Counted from the stretch's first letter, positions 1 to 7,397 are shown. The stretch: DNA of 64,000 nt from Bacteroidales bacterium (GCA_021108325.1 JAIORB010000119.1:32679-96678); one strand, 5' to 3'. Made by a program: numbers and translations. The notes: generated by a model not told the origin, from the letters alone.

Positions 1-1984
1 AAAGTGCGTTTAGTACAAAATTTCGATTATACACAGAGTTTCGTTCTATTCCATCATCACCGCTATACTTCGATTTAAATAATGAACCGGTAATCATCCA
101 ATAATAGTTATTATTTAGAAAACGTTCAAGAGTAAAATCTATTCCAATATTGCTTCCAGTTCCATTATTTATTAAAGAATCATTAAAAAACCAATCTTGT
201 TTAAAATTAGTAAGAGAATAAGAACTATCTGGTATTACTGGAATATCTGACAGGAATTGAAAATAAGGTTCAATTTTTAAGCGCAGATTACTATTAATAT
301 GATAATCATAAGCAAGGATGAAGTGATCGGCTTTTGAAAAATCTAAGTTTTTATTTGGTTCTACAATACCTTCTGGGCCATTCTGTTTTGATAAATATAT
401 TTTTATGTCTTCAAGTTGACTGTGCCTTCCGTAACCTGCAGAAAAAGAGTGTTTATTGTTTATATTGTATTTAAGCGACAACCGGGGTTCTACAGAATAG
501 TTTTTATTTAATACAAAGTACTGTACATGTATCCCTGCATTGATCGTAAAGTTATCGTTTATATTAAATCTTGACTGTGAAAATGTTTGTATTAGCCCGC
601 TTTTTCCTGATTCGTTTACAGATTCCTGCATAGGTGAACTAAAATCCGTTGACTGGCTTACAACAACATCAAAAAGCATGTGGTAATAATTTATACCTGT
701 TCTGTTTGTATGTTGTGCATTAAATTTATGATTAATGAATGATGACAAGATATATTTTTGATTCTTAATATCTATTAATTCATTATCTCTAATAATCAAA
801 TCATCACCATTCCATTTACTATCAAAATGTTGATGATAAAATGTTGTTGATAAAGAAGAGTTAATGTACGTTTTATCGTTCAAAATCATTTTATGAGTTA
901 AACCCATAGCTGCGGGAATCATTTTTAATTCCTGTTCTTCCCTGTCTTCTTTAAACTCCCAATCTAAAGAATCTTTAACAGCTTTTTTACTGATTTTATC
1001 GTATCCACCGACTCCCCATAAAGAGAATATTCCGGCTTTTGCTGTTGGGAAGTTTAACTTAAATGATAGATCTTGATACTTTGGCATTTCTTGACCTGGA
1101 AATAAATTGTCTAATAATGCAAAAGTTGAATAACGGTAATTGAATAAGTATGTAGCTCTTTTTCCCTTTACGAATGGACCTTCAGCAGAAAAATCAATTC
1201 CCAACAATCCAGCCTGAAAGGTATACTCTCGTTTATCCATATTTCCTGTTCTTAACTTCATATCAAACACTCCTGCCAAGGCATTACCATACTCGGAAGG
1301 AAAGGCTCCCGTAAAGAAATCGGAATTAGTAAGCATTTGACTGCTAAAGATTGTTGTAAAACCTCCGCCCTGTACATTTTGACCACTAAAATGGCTGGGA
1401 TTTGGAATTTCAACACCTTCGAGTCGCCAAAGCACACCTTTGGGTGCATTACCTCGAATAATAATTGAATTGTCGCCTAAATGAGTTGTGGTAACTCCTG
1501 CAAAAGAAGAAGCCATGCGACCGGGATCATCCAAGCTTCCGGCGTACCTTCTGGTTTCTTCAACAGAAAATGAGCGGGCACTTATAGAAGCCATTGAATT
1601 TATAGGTTGATCCTTATTTACATGAGCTTTTATTATTACCTCATTTATCTTGTTAACTTCTTCGATTAATTCAATGGTAATATATTTCTCTTTGCCACTA
1701 TTTACAATTACTTCAGGAATAGTAACAGACTTATAACCAACATAACTTATTATGATATTGTATCTTCCAACCGGAACATTCTCTATACGAAAATAACCAT
1801 CCATATCTGTGCTTCCTCCAATAATAGGATCTGTTCCCTGGATTATAATAGTTGCTCCGGGTAAGGAGATTTGTGAGGCATTATCGAGTACTCTTCCCTT
1901 GATTGTTTGACTGAGTGTTTGGGCAGTAATAGTTCCTGCTGAAAGTAGCAGAAAACAAATAATTAATTGTAATTTATTTTTCAT
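1..1984 (-). CDS. TonB-dependent receptor, 3' end cut by window edge
   Basis: Outer-membrane active transporter, driven by TonB/ExbBD, for an unidentified ligand. The frame is open from an ATG at 1984 to the window edge (about 661 residues, C-terminal strands missing). It starts with a signal peptide ending ITAQ, then a carboxypeptidase-like regulatory domain (about 25-115, with GRVLDN, LPGATI and GYFRIENVPVGRYNI), then a plug domain with DNSIIIRGNAP and LEGVEIPNPSHF (about 165-230), then alternating barrel strands. No SusC-type signature or SusD partner is visible. It lies 34 nt behind a small membrane-peptide gene and downstream of an AraC-type regulator on the same strand, which suggests joint regulation. 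The substrate cannot be told from sequence. Confidence 0.9.
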   Translation of the reverse strand, partial: MKNKLQLIICFLLLSAGTITAQTLSQTIKGRVLDNASQISLPGATIIIQGTDPIIGGSTDMDGYFRIENVPVGRYNIIISYVGYKSVTIPEVIVNSGKEKYITIELIEEVNKINEVIIKAHVNKDQPINSMASISARSFSVEETRRYAGSLDDPGRMASSFAGVTTTHLGDNSIIIRGNAPKGVLWRLEGVEIPNPSHFSGQNVQGGGFTTIFSSQMLTNSDFFTGAFPSEYGNALAGVFDMKLRTGNMDKREYTFQAGLLGIDFSAEGPFVKGKRATYLFNYRYSTFALLDNLFPGQEMPKYQDLSFKLNFPTAKAGIFSLWGVGGYDKISKKAVKDSLDWEFKEDREEQELKMIPAAMGLTHKMILNDKTYINSSLSTTFYHQHFDSKWNGDDLIIRDNELIDIKNQKYILSSFINHKFNAQHTNRTGINYYHMLFDVVVSQSTDFSSPMQESVNESGKSGLIQTFSQSRFNINDNFTINAGIHVQYFVLNKNYSVEPRLSLKYNINNKHSFSAGYGRHSQLEDIKIYLSKQNGPEGIVEPNKNLDFSKADHFILAYDYHINSNLRLKIEPYFQFLSDIPVIPDSSYSLTNFKQDWFFNDSLINNGTGSNIGIDFTLERFLNNNYYWMITGSLFKSKYSGDDGIERNSVYNRNFVLNAL

Positions 1985-2018
1985 GATATTTAATATTTAA
2001 ATTGAACTTTTAAAATTC

Positions 2019-2135
2019 TCATTTATTGATAAACATTATCCAGATAAGCGCTATCATTATTATAATACTAATCATGCCTATTATCCAGAATAAGATTTTT
2101 TCCAACGTGTGATTTGTATTTTTTTCTGATTTCAT
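2019..2135 (-). CDS. small single-span membrane peptide (38 aa)
   Basis: Short ORF from ATG at 2135 to TGA at 2019-2021, not previously delimited because of its size. The peptide begins MKSEKNTNHTLEKI and continues with an almost purely hydrophobic stretch (about residues 13-36, rich in Ile, Met and Trp) ending FINK, so it should be a single membrane span. It sits between the AraC-type regulator and the TonB receptor, all on the minus strand. I do not recognise a family. The position and sharply membrane-like composition favour a real gene over chance, but no ribosome binding site is visible, which is normal in this phylum. Confidence 0.5.
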   Translation of the reverse strand: MKSEKNTNHTLEKILFWIIGMISIIIMIALIWIMFINK

Positions 2136-2175
2136 AACTTAGATTTTTCAGACAAAGATGTGGAGGAAAGAAGTA

Positions 2176-2243
2176 CCAATCGCCTGAGCCTATGCGATTG
2201 GACAAACAGCAAGTCCAAACCTATAGGAATACTCGAGTATTCC
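2176..2243 (-). promoter_or_regulatory. cluster of overlapping hairpins upstream of the peptide/TonB receptor genes
   Basis: Three inverted repeats are packed in 68 bp. In the minus-strand direction they are: a perfect 18-bp palindrome GGAATACTCGAGTATTCC (2226-2243), then TTGGAC with GTCCAA separated by 9 nt, then CCAATCGC with GCGATTGG (2176-2201) separated by 10 nt. The second and third share the bases CCAA, so only one can form at a time in RNA. No U-tract follows, so a simple terminator for the AraC gene is unlikely. It may be an attenuator or leader structure, or protein binding sites. This is inference from symmetry alone. Confidence 0.45.
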
Positions 2244-2309
2244 ATTGTAATTCATATTATTACATGATTTTAAGGAAATGTCAAAAAAATAGGGATGTAA
2301 CTTATTTGA

Positions 2310-3443
2310 CTAAGCTTTTATTTCGGTCATATACTGGGATGGTGTTTTACCTGTACATTTTTTAAATACCTGATTAAAGGAAGATTTAGAGTTAAACCCT
2401 GAATCAAGAGCAATAGCAAGGATACTAAAATTCTTATTTTTTATATCGGCAACTTTTAACATAAACTCTTCGACCCGGTATTTGTTTACAAAATCGTAAA
2501 AATTAATACCTTCGTATTGATTAATTATTTGAGAAAGGTGGTTTACAGAAATATTCATCCTTTTTGCCAGATTTCCTAATGAAAGCTTGGGTTCAAGAAA
2601 TGGTTTTTGCTCTTTCATTATCTTTAAAAGATCATTGTGATAGGATACTGCAACAGTCTGATCTAAACCTGACTTCTTATACTCTCCTTGTGTTTTAGGC
2701 TCTACAATTTGATTTGATTTTGCTGTATTCTCAGCAAAAATACCTTTGTGACGTATTCCAAAATAACCCAAGAAGAAAATAAAGAAAGTAATTTCCGTAT
2801 AGAATATCAAGTCGGCATTAAATCCAAAATCAACACCTATAATCTCTCGCATTAATGTTACGATAGTTGCAGTTATAAATATTAAACCTATACCCCAGAT
2901 ACAATATTTTAACCAATTTAAATTAATTTCTTCATCATAAGAAAAATTTTCATCAATTAATCGACGATGTTTTCCCAACAAATGATATGATAAAATAGGA
3001 TATATTATTCCGGATAACAGAAATGCTATTAATGACAGAGTCATAAACAATGAAAAATCATCAACTTCACCATTATTTATCATTATTTTTCTTTCAGTGG
3101 AGTAAAAGAAATAAAATCTAAACATATATAGAAAAACTAAAACAGATGGAGCAAAGTGCATATAGTCTTTTTGTCTAATATGTTGATCTTTACGTAAAGA
3201 AAAAACAGTATACAAATAAAGTAAAGGTCCATGTAATAACGGAACCCAGTGATGTATTCCTACAAGGTGTGGGTACTTATCCCAATACTCTAAGTAATAA
3301 ATACTGTAACTAAATAAATGAAATCCAATGAAAAACATCCATATAGCAAGAATTTTATCAGACAAAGTTTTATGCTTTTTAGAAAGCAATAAAAATTGGA
3401 GAAAGAATGCGAGAAAAACTCCTATAAAAAATAATGTGTCCAT
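2310..3443 (-). CDS. membrane-bound AraC-family transcriptional regulator
   Basis: 377-residue regulator with six to seven hydrophobic helices over about residues 1-230 and a cytoplasmic AraC-type helix-turn-helix domain at about 270-377 (LGNLAKRMNISVNHLSQIIN, then the second HTH ending FNQVFKKCTGKTPSQY). This architecture is common in Bacteroidota and links a membrane sensor directly to DNA binding. No periplasmic ligand domain is obvious. The gene precedes the small membrane peptide and the TonB receptor on the same strand, so it probably controls them. Its own start at 3443 gives a natural first membrane helix (MDTLFFIGVFLAFFLQF). Confidence 0.88.
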   Translation of the reverse strand: MDTLFFIGVFLAFFLQFLLLSKKHKTLSDKILAIWMFFIGFHLFSYSIYYLEYWDKYPHLVGIHHWVPLLHGPLLYLYTVFSLRKDQHIRQKDYMHFAPSVLVFLYMFRFYFFYSTERKIMINNGEVDDFSLFMTLSLIAFLLSGIIYPILSYHLLGKHRRLIDENFSYDEEINLNWLKYCIWGIGLIFITATIVTLMREIIGVDFGFNADLIFYTEITFFIFFLGYFGIRHKGIFAENTAKSNQIVEPKTQGEYKKSGLDQTVAVSYHNDLLKIMKEQKPFLEPKLSLGNLAKRMNISVNHLSQIINQYEGINFYDFVNKYRVEEFMLKVADIKNKNFSILAIALDSGFNSKSSFNQVFKKCTGKTPSQYMTEIKA

Positions 3444-3580
3444 TGACTACAATTTATTTTCTGTAAAGGAAATTAATTTACACTAAAAAATAAAGGAATT
3501 GTATCTCTAAATTTACAACCAAACTTTAAACTTTAAATTGCAAATAGATTTTCAGTAAAATTTAAACTCTTTTGCGAAGT

Positions 3581-3710
3581 AATGGCCCCGCGTTAATATA
3601 CGTGCGGGTTTCCGAATGTTTTATTGTATTCCGTTGAACAACCTTACTAAGATAATATTTTGTCTGCGAACCACCAAAACCCCGCATGCTTTAAGAGCCA
3701 TTGTTATGCC
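3581..3710. repeat. attC-like imperfect palindrome beside toxin-antitoxin cassette
   Basis: A roughly 130-bp imperfect palindrome. The outer arms are AATGGC (3581-3586) and GCCATT (3697-3702). Nested inside are GTGCGGGTTT and AAAACCCCGCATG, which pair with a bulge, and a local hairpin CCCGC/GCGGG near 3587-3608. It is followed by GTTATGCC (3703-3710), close to the GTTRRRY core of integron attC sites, and the minus-strand end begins TAACAATGGCTCTTAAAG, reminiscent of Vibrio-type attC ends. The opposite core (ACTTCGC) is degenerate. No integrase is present in the window. It may be a cassette-type recombination site or another mobile palindrome. Confidence 0.4.
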
Positions 3711-3724
3711 TAGTTACTTTTCAA

Positions 3725-4015
3725 TTAACCAATAGAAAGATTAATCCTCTTTCCAAATCCGATTTCTACAATCCGATATAAAGTTGATAATTGAATATCA
3801 CTGTGTCCATTTTCGATTCTTGAAATAAAGCTTTTTCTTGTTCCTGTTTTCTCTGCTAGTTGTTCTTGAGTCATATGCGCTTCTTTTCTAGCCGCTCTTA
3901 AAATTTCTCCAATAGCAAATGCTTTGGCTTTAATTTCAAAATCTAATCTTTTCTTAGTTCCAATTTTACCATATCTGTCATCTAAATGCTCATCAAATGT
4001 TGTTATATTTTTCAT
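3725..4015 (-). CDS. XRE-family antitoxin (HigA-like)
   Basis: 96-residue helix-turn-helix protein, the likely antitoxin of a type II toxin-antitoxin pair. The HTH_3 domain lies at about residues 33-90 (ILRAARKEAHMTQEQLAEKT, then GTRKSFISRIENG, then SDIQLSTLYRIVEIG). Its start codon overlaps the stop of the upstream toxin gene by 4 nt (4012-4015), so the pair is translationally coupled in toxin-first order, as in HigBA modules. Antitoxins of this kind normally bind the toxin and repress the shared promoter. The N-terminal 30 residues (FDEHLDDRYG) match the usual HigA-type leader segment. Confidence 0.85.
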   Translation of the reverse strand: MKNITTFDEHLDDRYGKIGTKKRLDFEIKAKAFAIGEILRAARKEAHMTQEQLAEKTGTRKSFISRIENGHSDIQLSTLYRIVEIGFGKRINLSIG

Positions 4016-4368
4016 ATTTCGCCCTCCTTTTGTTTTAACTTAAAATACTCCTTTTTAATCTGCATTGCTTTTTCAATTTCTTTCTTTGGTGTTTTCTGTG
4101 TTTTCTTCTGAAATCCATTAAAAAGAACTACCAGATTCCCTTCATCGAAACAACAAAAAACTCGATAGATGTTACTTCCTATTTCAATCCTAATTTCAAA
4201 TAAGCCCTCGTAGCCAGTCATAGATTGAAAAAACTTCTTAGGTATTTGTTCCGCAACTGTTACAAGAAATAATACATAATCAATCTTATCTTTCACTTTT
4301 TCTGTTTGAGAATCAAAAAATTCCTTAAAATAATTCTTGAAATATATAATTTTTCGTTTTCTTTCCAT
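4012..4368 (-). CDS. RelE/HigB-type toxin (phage Gp49-like)
   Basis: 118-residue small basic protein of the RelE/ParE superfamily, HigB/Gp49-like branch, whose members act as ribosome-dependent mRNA interferases. The recognisable core is the C-terminal half with FEIRIEIGSNIYRVFCCFDE, VVLFNGFQKKTQKTPKKEI and the terminal Lys-rich helix. It lies directly upstream of, and overlaps by 4 nt, an XRE antitoxin. The module is bounded on both sides by long palindromes, which suggests a mobile or horizontally acquired cassette. The cleavage specificity is not deducible. Confidence 0.85.
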   Translation of the reverse strand: MERKRKIIYFKNYFKEFFDSQTEKVKDKIDYVLFLVTVAEQIPKKFFQSMTGYEGLFEIRIEIGSNIYRVFCCFDEGNLVVLFNGFQKKTQKTPKKEIEKAMQIKKEYFKLKQKEGEI

Positions 4369-4496
4369 ACTGCAAAGTTAACGAATAATGGAACAAGGTG
4401 CAAATAGATACTGATTTTGTTGAAATTTTTAAGGTAATTGGGCACAACTGTCCACAGGTTTGAAGCTGTGCGGGTTTTTCACCTTGTTTTGAGAGG

Positions 4497-4612
4497 GCAA
4501 TACTTATTGCACTGAAAGGGCAATCCCGATATCGGGAGGGTTGGATTACAAACTTTTTGGTAAGCCTTTGGCTGCGGATTGGGCAGAGCAGGCTTACCAA
4601 TGTGTTTGTAAT
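4497..4612. repeat. long hairpin region behind toxin gene
   Basis: The gap upstream of the toxin gene holds several symmetric elements. The largest is a stem of 9 bp (4545-4553 with 4604-4612) plus 11 bp (4557-4567 with 4590-4600) interrupted by a 3-nt internal loop, around a 22-nt centre. CCCGATATCGGG (4525-4536) is a perfect 12-bp palindrome and GCAATA/TATTGC lies at about 4497-4510. The right arm ends only 14 nt from the stop of the next gene, so it could act as its terminator. Alternatively it is the boundary element of the toxin-antitoxin cassette. Confidence 0.5.
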
Positions 4613-4625
4613 AGCGTTTTGGGAA

Positions 4626-5285
4626 TTAGTTTCTTATAATTACTCCTAATGCTTCCAGTAATTGAATATTATCTTCAAGTGCAATCTTTGCTACTGCATA
4701 AAATTCACTCATCCAATCATCAAGTTGTGCAAAAGTTGAATCCTTTTGATTTGTTGCATCTTGTGATTCTCCTTTTTCAATTAGATATTTTGACCTTGCA
4801 GTTTCTAACTCACTTATCAAAGTGTTAGCTGCGGTTAAATCTTCTGCTGTAATTCTCAAACGGCTAAGTTTAGTTTGCAATTCTGTATCAGCAAGCACTT
4901 CTGTATAGAATTTCTTTGCAGTTTCCAACCAACTAACATAAGCTCTTGGAATACCTCCATCTAAAGAAAGTCTTTTTAATATTTCAAGGTCTTTCCTGAA
5001 TATTACTTTAGCTTTCTTTCGGTGAAGTGAATAAGTATCTTCCAGAAAATTTCGTTTCTCCATGAAATCGCTATAAGCTTGTGATGTTTCATCATCTTCT
5101 TTTACATTCTCATCATACGCTTGACGAGTTTGAGTAAACAACTGTTTACCATCTTCGATTAACGCAGAGTCGTATCCGAATTCTGCCATGATTGTTGCAA
5201 TTTCTGATTGCGTTACTACATTTTCTAATGCTACTCTGTAGCGTTCTAAAGTTGCAGTTTCGGCAACTCTTTCTCTTTTTGACAT
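4626..5285 (-). CDS. conserved helical hypothetical protein (219 aa)
   Basis: I recognise this as a type of uncharacterised Bacteroidota protein but cannot assign a function. It has no signal peptide and no membrane span, and appears entirely alpha-helical and charged, with likely amphipathic or coiled helices throughout (ERVAETATLERYRVALENVV, FMEKRNFLEDTYSLHRKKAK, LISELETARSKYLIEKGE). It begins MSKRERVAET. A 21-bp tandem repeat lies immediately upstream in its probable 5' region and the toxin-antitoxin cassette follows it. No enzymatic motif is visible. Confidence 0.7.
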   Translation of the reverse strand: MSKRERVAETATLERYRVALENVVTQSEIATIMAEFGYDSALIEDGKQLFTQTRQAYDENVKEDDETSQAYSDFMEKRNFLEDTYSLHRKKAKVIFRKDLEILKRLSLDGGIPRAYVSWLETAKKFYTEVLADTELQTKLSRLRITAEDLTAANTLISELETARSKYLIEKGESQDATNQKDSTFAQLDDWMSEFYAVAKIALEDNIQLLEALGVIIRN

Positions 5286-5298
5286 AATAAATTAAATT

Positions 5299-5481
5299 TT
5301 AAGTGAAACAATACGGTTTTATATAAACCATTTTCTTATTCTTATAATTACTCATGCATCTTTTTACATTACGCATGAATCTTTTTAGGCTACTCATGTA
5401 TCTTTTCACGTTACTTATGAATCTTTTTGGGTTACGCATATATCTTTTACCATTACTTGTGTATTTATTTGCATTACTCAT
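5299..5481 (-). CDS. possible heptad-repeat basic peptide (60 aa)
   Basis: Open frame across the 21-bp tandem repeat, ATG at 5481 and TAA at 5299. It encodes seven degenerate heptads of the pattern M-S-N-x-K-R-Y/F followed by a short unrelated tail (MVYIKPYCFT). It is strongly basic with a regular Lys-Arg-aromatic spacing. No family is recognised. The next gene starts 14 nt after its stop, compatible with a leader arrangement. Chance opening of a tandem repeat with a period divisible by three is an equally good explanation. Confidence 0.25.
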   Translation of the reverse strand: MSNANKYTSNGKRYMRNPKRFISNVKRYMSSLKRFMRNVKRCMSNYKNKKMVYIKPYCFT

Positions 5482-5514
5482 ATATTTATGACCGTTACTC
5501 TTCTATCTTTGAGC
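5347..5514 (-). repeat. 21-bp tandem repeat, about 8 units
   Basis: Eight diverged units of exactly 21 bp run from 5347 to 5514. The plus-strand unit resembles ATTACTCATGCATCTTTTTAC. Because 21 is a multiple of three, the minus strand stays open and would encode a 60-residue peptide (5299-5481) of heptads like M-S/R-N-x-K-R-Y/F. Substitutions change amino acids freely at heptad position 4, so coding is uncertain. It lies 14 nt or more upstream of the 219-aa gene start. It could be a leader peptide, a protein-binding array, or simply a slippage-generated repeat. Confidence 0.75.
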
Positions 5515-5524
5515 AACACTTTCC

Positions 5525-5543
5525 GTTTGCTACAAGAGCAAAC
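5525..5543. other. small hairpin
   Basis: Perfect 7-bp stem, GTTTGCT then ACAAG loop then AGCAAAC, upstream of the 21-bp repeat. No U-tract follows it on either strand. A second perfect symmetric element, TTAGAATTTT and AAAATTCTAA around 4 nt, lies at 5596-5619. Role unknown. Confidence 0.4.
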
Positions 5544-5653
5544 AGGTCTTCCCAAAAAATATTGTAGTTCCTTTAGGTAGGATTAGGTTAAAAATTTAGA
5601 ATTTTTGTTAAAATTCTAACATGAAAGTAGTAAATGATTTTGAGATATTATAA

Positions 5654-5679
5654 TAAAAAAAGCCTGTTTAACAACAGGC
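5654..5679 (-). terminator. Rho-independent terminator after the CRISPR array
   Basis: On the minus strand GCCTGTT pairs with AACAGGC around a 4-nt loop (5662-5679) and is followed by seven consecutive T residues. It lies 38 bp beyond the last, degenerate repeat and so probably ends the array transcript. Confidence 0.75.
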
Positions 5680-5716
5680 AATACGTTACAATAAATTTTG
5701 ATTTATTTTACTTGAT

Positions 5717-5950
5717 TACTTTGCTTTATTAAAAACTACATCAAACCACAACTAAATGGAGAACCACAATCAACCACATAAAGTTTTTTATGATCTTGAA
5801 ATTACATCAAACCACAACTAAACATTATTTACATATTTCTTAATCATTGTTTTTTATGATCTTGAAATTACATCAAACCACAACTGTGGAAAAATTATTT
5901 TAAATTAAAGAAAAGTTTTTTATGATCTTGAAATTACATCAAACCACAAC
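5717..5950 (-). CRISPR. type II-C CRISPR array, 4 repeats and 3 spacers
   Basis: Three identical 36-bp repeats (5783-5818, 5849-5884, 5915-5950) and one degenerate terminal repeat (5717-5752) separate three spacers of exactly 30 bp (5753-5782, 5819-5848, 5885-5914). Read on the minus strand the repeat starts GTTGTGGTTTGATGTAAT and ends ATCATAAAAAAC. The degenerate repeat is at the end far from cas2, as expected for the trailer, so new spacers should enter at 5950. It keeps the first 16 bases that pair with the tracrRNA but has lost its distal half. Repeat orientation is fixed independently by the tracrRNA anti-repeat near 12164. The spacers are A+T-rich and I cannot identify their targets. 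Confidence 0.97.
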
Positions 5951-6111
5951 CTGGGCTTACATAAGCCTTATATAGCTTTATACACAAGCTAAAATTGGCT
6001 TTATATTTTTGTACTAATTCCACAGGAAGTGATTATGATGTACCAAATTACAAATCTAAAATAGTAAATCAAGTAAATTATAATCAATATGTCAAAGAAC
6101 AAGCTAAGTTA
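5951..6111 (-). promoter_or_regulatory. CRISPR leader region
   Basis: 161-bp A+T-rich non-coding stretch between the cas2 stop and the first repeat, where the leader must lie if the degenerate repeat marks the trailer. It contains GTTCTTTGACATATTG (minus strand), which I associate with leaders of related type II-C loci, and an imperfect palindrome GGCTTATGTAAGCC next to the first repeat. No unambiguous TAnnTTTG promoter box is visible. Function is inferred from position. Confidence 0.6.
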
Positions 6112-6450
6112 TTAAAATATTTCTAATTGTCTGGGTCCTTCGGGTAAAGGTTTTTCTTTAATACCCCAATAGTTCATAATATCACTATATTGTTTATCTG
6201 TTATTCGCAAAATACTTACCTGCCCTTTTTCAGGAATGCATGATTTTATTCTTTTTGCATGTACTTCGCCACTTTCTTTACTTGCACAGTGTCTTATATA
6301 AACTGAATATTGCATCATTGTAAAACCATCCTGAATTAAATCCTTTCGAAATCTAGCAGCAGCCTTTCGCTCTTTTTTAGTGTTTGTTGGTAAATCGAAA
6401 AAAACAAAAAGCCACATAATATGATAAGCATTTAAACGGTTATGTTCCAT
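6112..6450 (-). CDS. cas2: CRISPR-associated endonuclease Cas2
   Basis: 112-residue Cas2 of the type II form. It dimerises between two Cas1 dimers in the spacer-integration complex. The ferredoxin-like fold begins at MWLFVFFDLPT (about residues 12-22) with the conserved Asp of the first strand, followed by ARFRKDLIQDGFTMMQYSVYIR, typical for type II Cas2. The gene begins 3 nt after the cas1 stop, so they are co-transcribed. An ATG at codon 12 is an alternative start, but the upstream one fits the short spacing. The array begins about 160 bp downstream. Confidence 0.95.
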   Translation of the reverse strand: MEHNRLNAYHIMWLFVFFDLPTNTKKERKAAARFRKDLIQDGFTMMQYSVYIRHCASKESGEVHAKRIKSCIPEKGQVSILRITDKQYSDIMNYWGIKEKPLPEGPRQLEIF

Positions 6451-6453
6451 GAA

Positions 6454-7344
6454 TTAAACAATTAACGGAAACTCAATCTGTTTTTTAGTTCCGGTAAAGC
6501 ATGCTGCCAGTGATGCGGTTGTATGTGTAATTGCAATCATTAAAGGCCGGGTTTGTTTTTTCATTGCTACATCGGAAGAAAGAATTTCAAGAATTTCGGC
6601 TTTAATTTCTTTTTCAACTACATTTACGTCTGGATATTTTTGACAAATATCCCATACCAATAAATCAATAAAAGGTCTGTATGGTTCCATCATATCATCG
6701 GCTAAACAAAAAGCATTGTAACGATTCCTATGAAATATACCAAATGAAGGTAATAAACCCGAACCAGTTAAAGCTCTCGCAACTGCTGCACGCAAAACGA
6801 TATAGCCATAATTTAATAATGCATTAGGCCAATCACCATATCGGTCGCGGATAAAACTTGCACCAAAAAGCTTTTTCCAATATAAGCGAGCTGCCATTCC
6901 TTCCCGGTTATCGCTATCTCCACTTTTTACCTGTTTAGCTAAATGTGGTAAAGGAGTTGAATCAACACCTAACTTTTCCAGCACCTTCGCCTGATTTTCG
7001 ATTTTAGCTACAATGGTTTGTTTCCATAAGTTCTTTTTAAGAGGTTCGGAAGCAGAAACTTGTTGCCTGTAGATTTCGGTTTGTTGATGATTAGCTTCCA
7101 TATTAAGTAGCATAGATTGCGGATGATGCTTTTCGTTACAAAAAATAACAGCTACATTATTATTCATTAATTCGTTAATTAATGGCATGCTTAATGTAAT
7201 TTGCATGTTCTCTATAAGCATAAAACCAATATCTTCAATGGGTACTGTTTTAGATTGATTTTCGTCTTTTATTACAACTACTAACTGTTTATTTTTAACA
7301 GATAAATAGCTTGGTTTTGTAAAATATAGCGTTCGTTTTAACAT
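6454..7344 (-). CDS. cas1: CRISPR-associated integrase Cas1
   Basis: 296-residue type II Cas1, catalytic subunit of spacer acquisition. I chose the ATG at 7344 (MLKRTLYFTKPSYLSVKN) because type II-C Cas1 proteins begin in this way; an in-frame ATG 12 codons upstream adds an unlike Asn-rich tail. The metal-binding residues are visible: Glu in REGMAARLYWKKLFG, His in GIFHRNRYNAF and Asp in ADDMMEPYRPF. Upstream lies the RAYT transposase instead of cas9 directly, and downstream cas2 follows after 3 nt. Nothing indicates loss of function. Confidence 0.95.
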   Translation of the reverse strand: MLKRTLYFTKPSYLSVKNKQLVVVIKDENQSKTVPIEDIGFMLIENMQITLSMPLINELMNNNVAVIFCNEKHHPQSMLLNMEANHQQTEIYRQQVSASEPLKKNLWKQTIVAKIENQAKVLEKLGVDSTPLPHLAKQVKSGDSDNREGMAARLYWKKLFGASFIRDRYGDWPNALLNYGYIVLRAAVARALTGSGLLPSFGIFHRNRYNAFCLADDMMEPYRPFIDLLVWDICQKYPDVNVVEKEIKAEILEILSSDVAMKKQTRPLMIAITHTTASLAACFTGTKKQIEFPLIV

Positions 7345-7397
7345 ATCTACATTAATATTATTATTTGAAGTGCAATTCAAAATTGCACACCGAATAT

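Noticed and set aside
1258..1449. 63-codon minus-strand ORF
   Set aside because: It is in another frame within the TonB receptor gene, whose own translation is continuous and family-typical.
2141..2243. Known riboswitch class before the TonB receptor
   Set aside because: No cobalamin, TPP, FMN or SAM core motif could be matched in the hairpin region; left as unclassified structure.
4325..4600. 91-codon minus-strand ORF across the hairpin region
   Set aside because: It crosses the inverted repeats and overlaps the toxin start; the product has no recognisable features.
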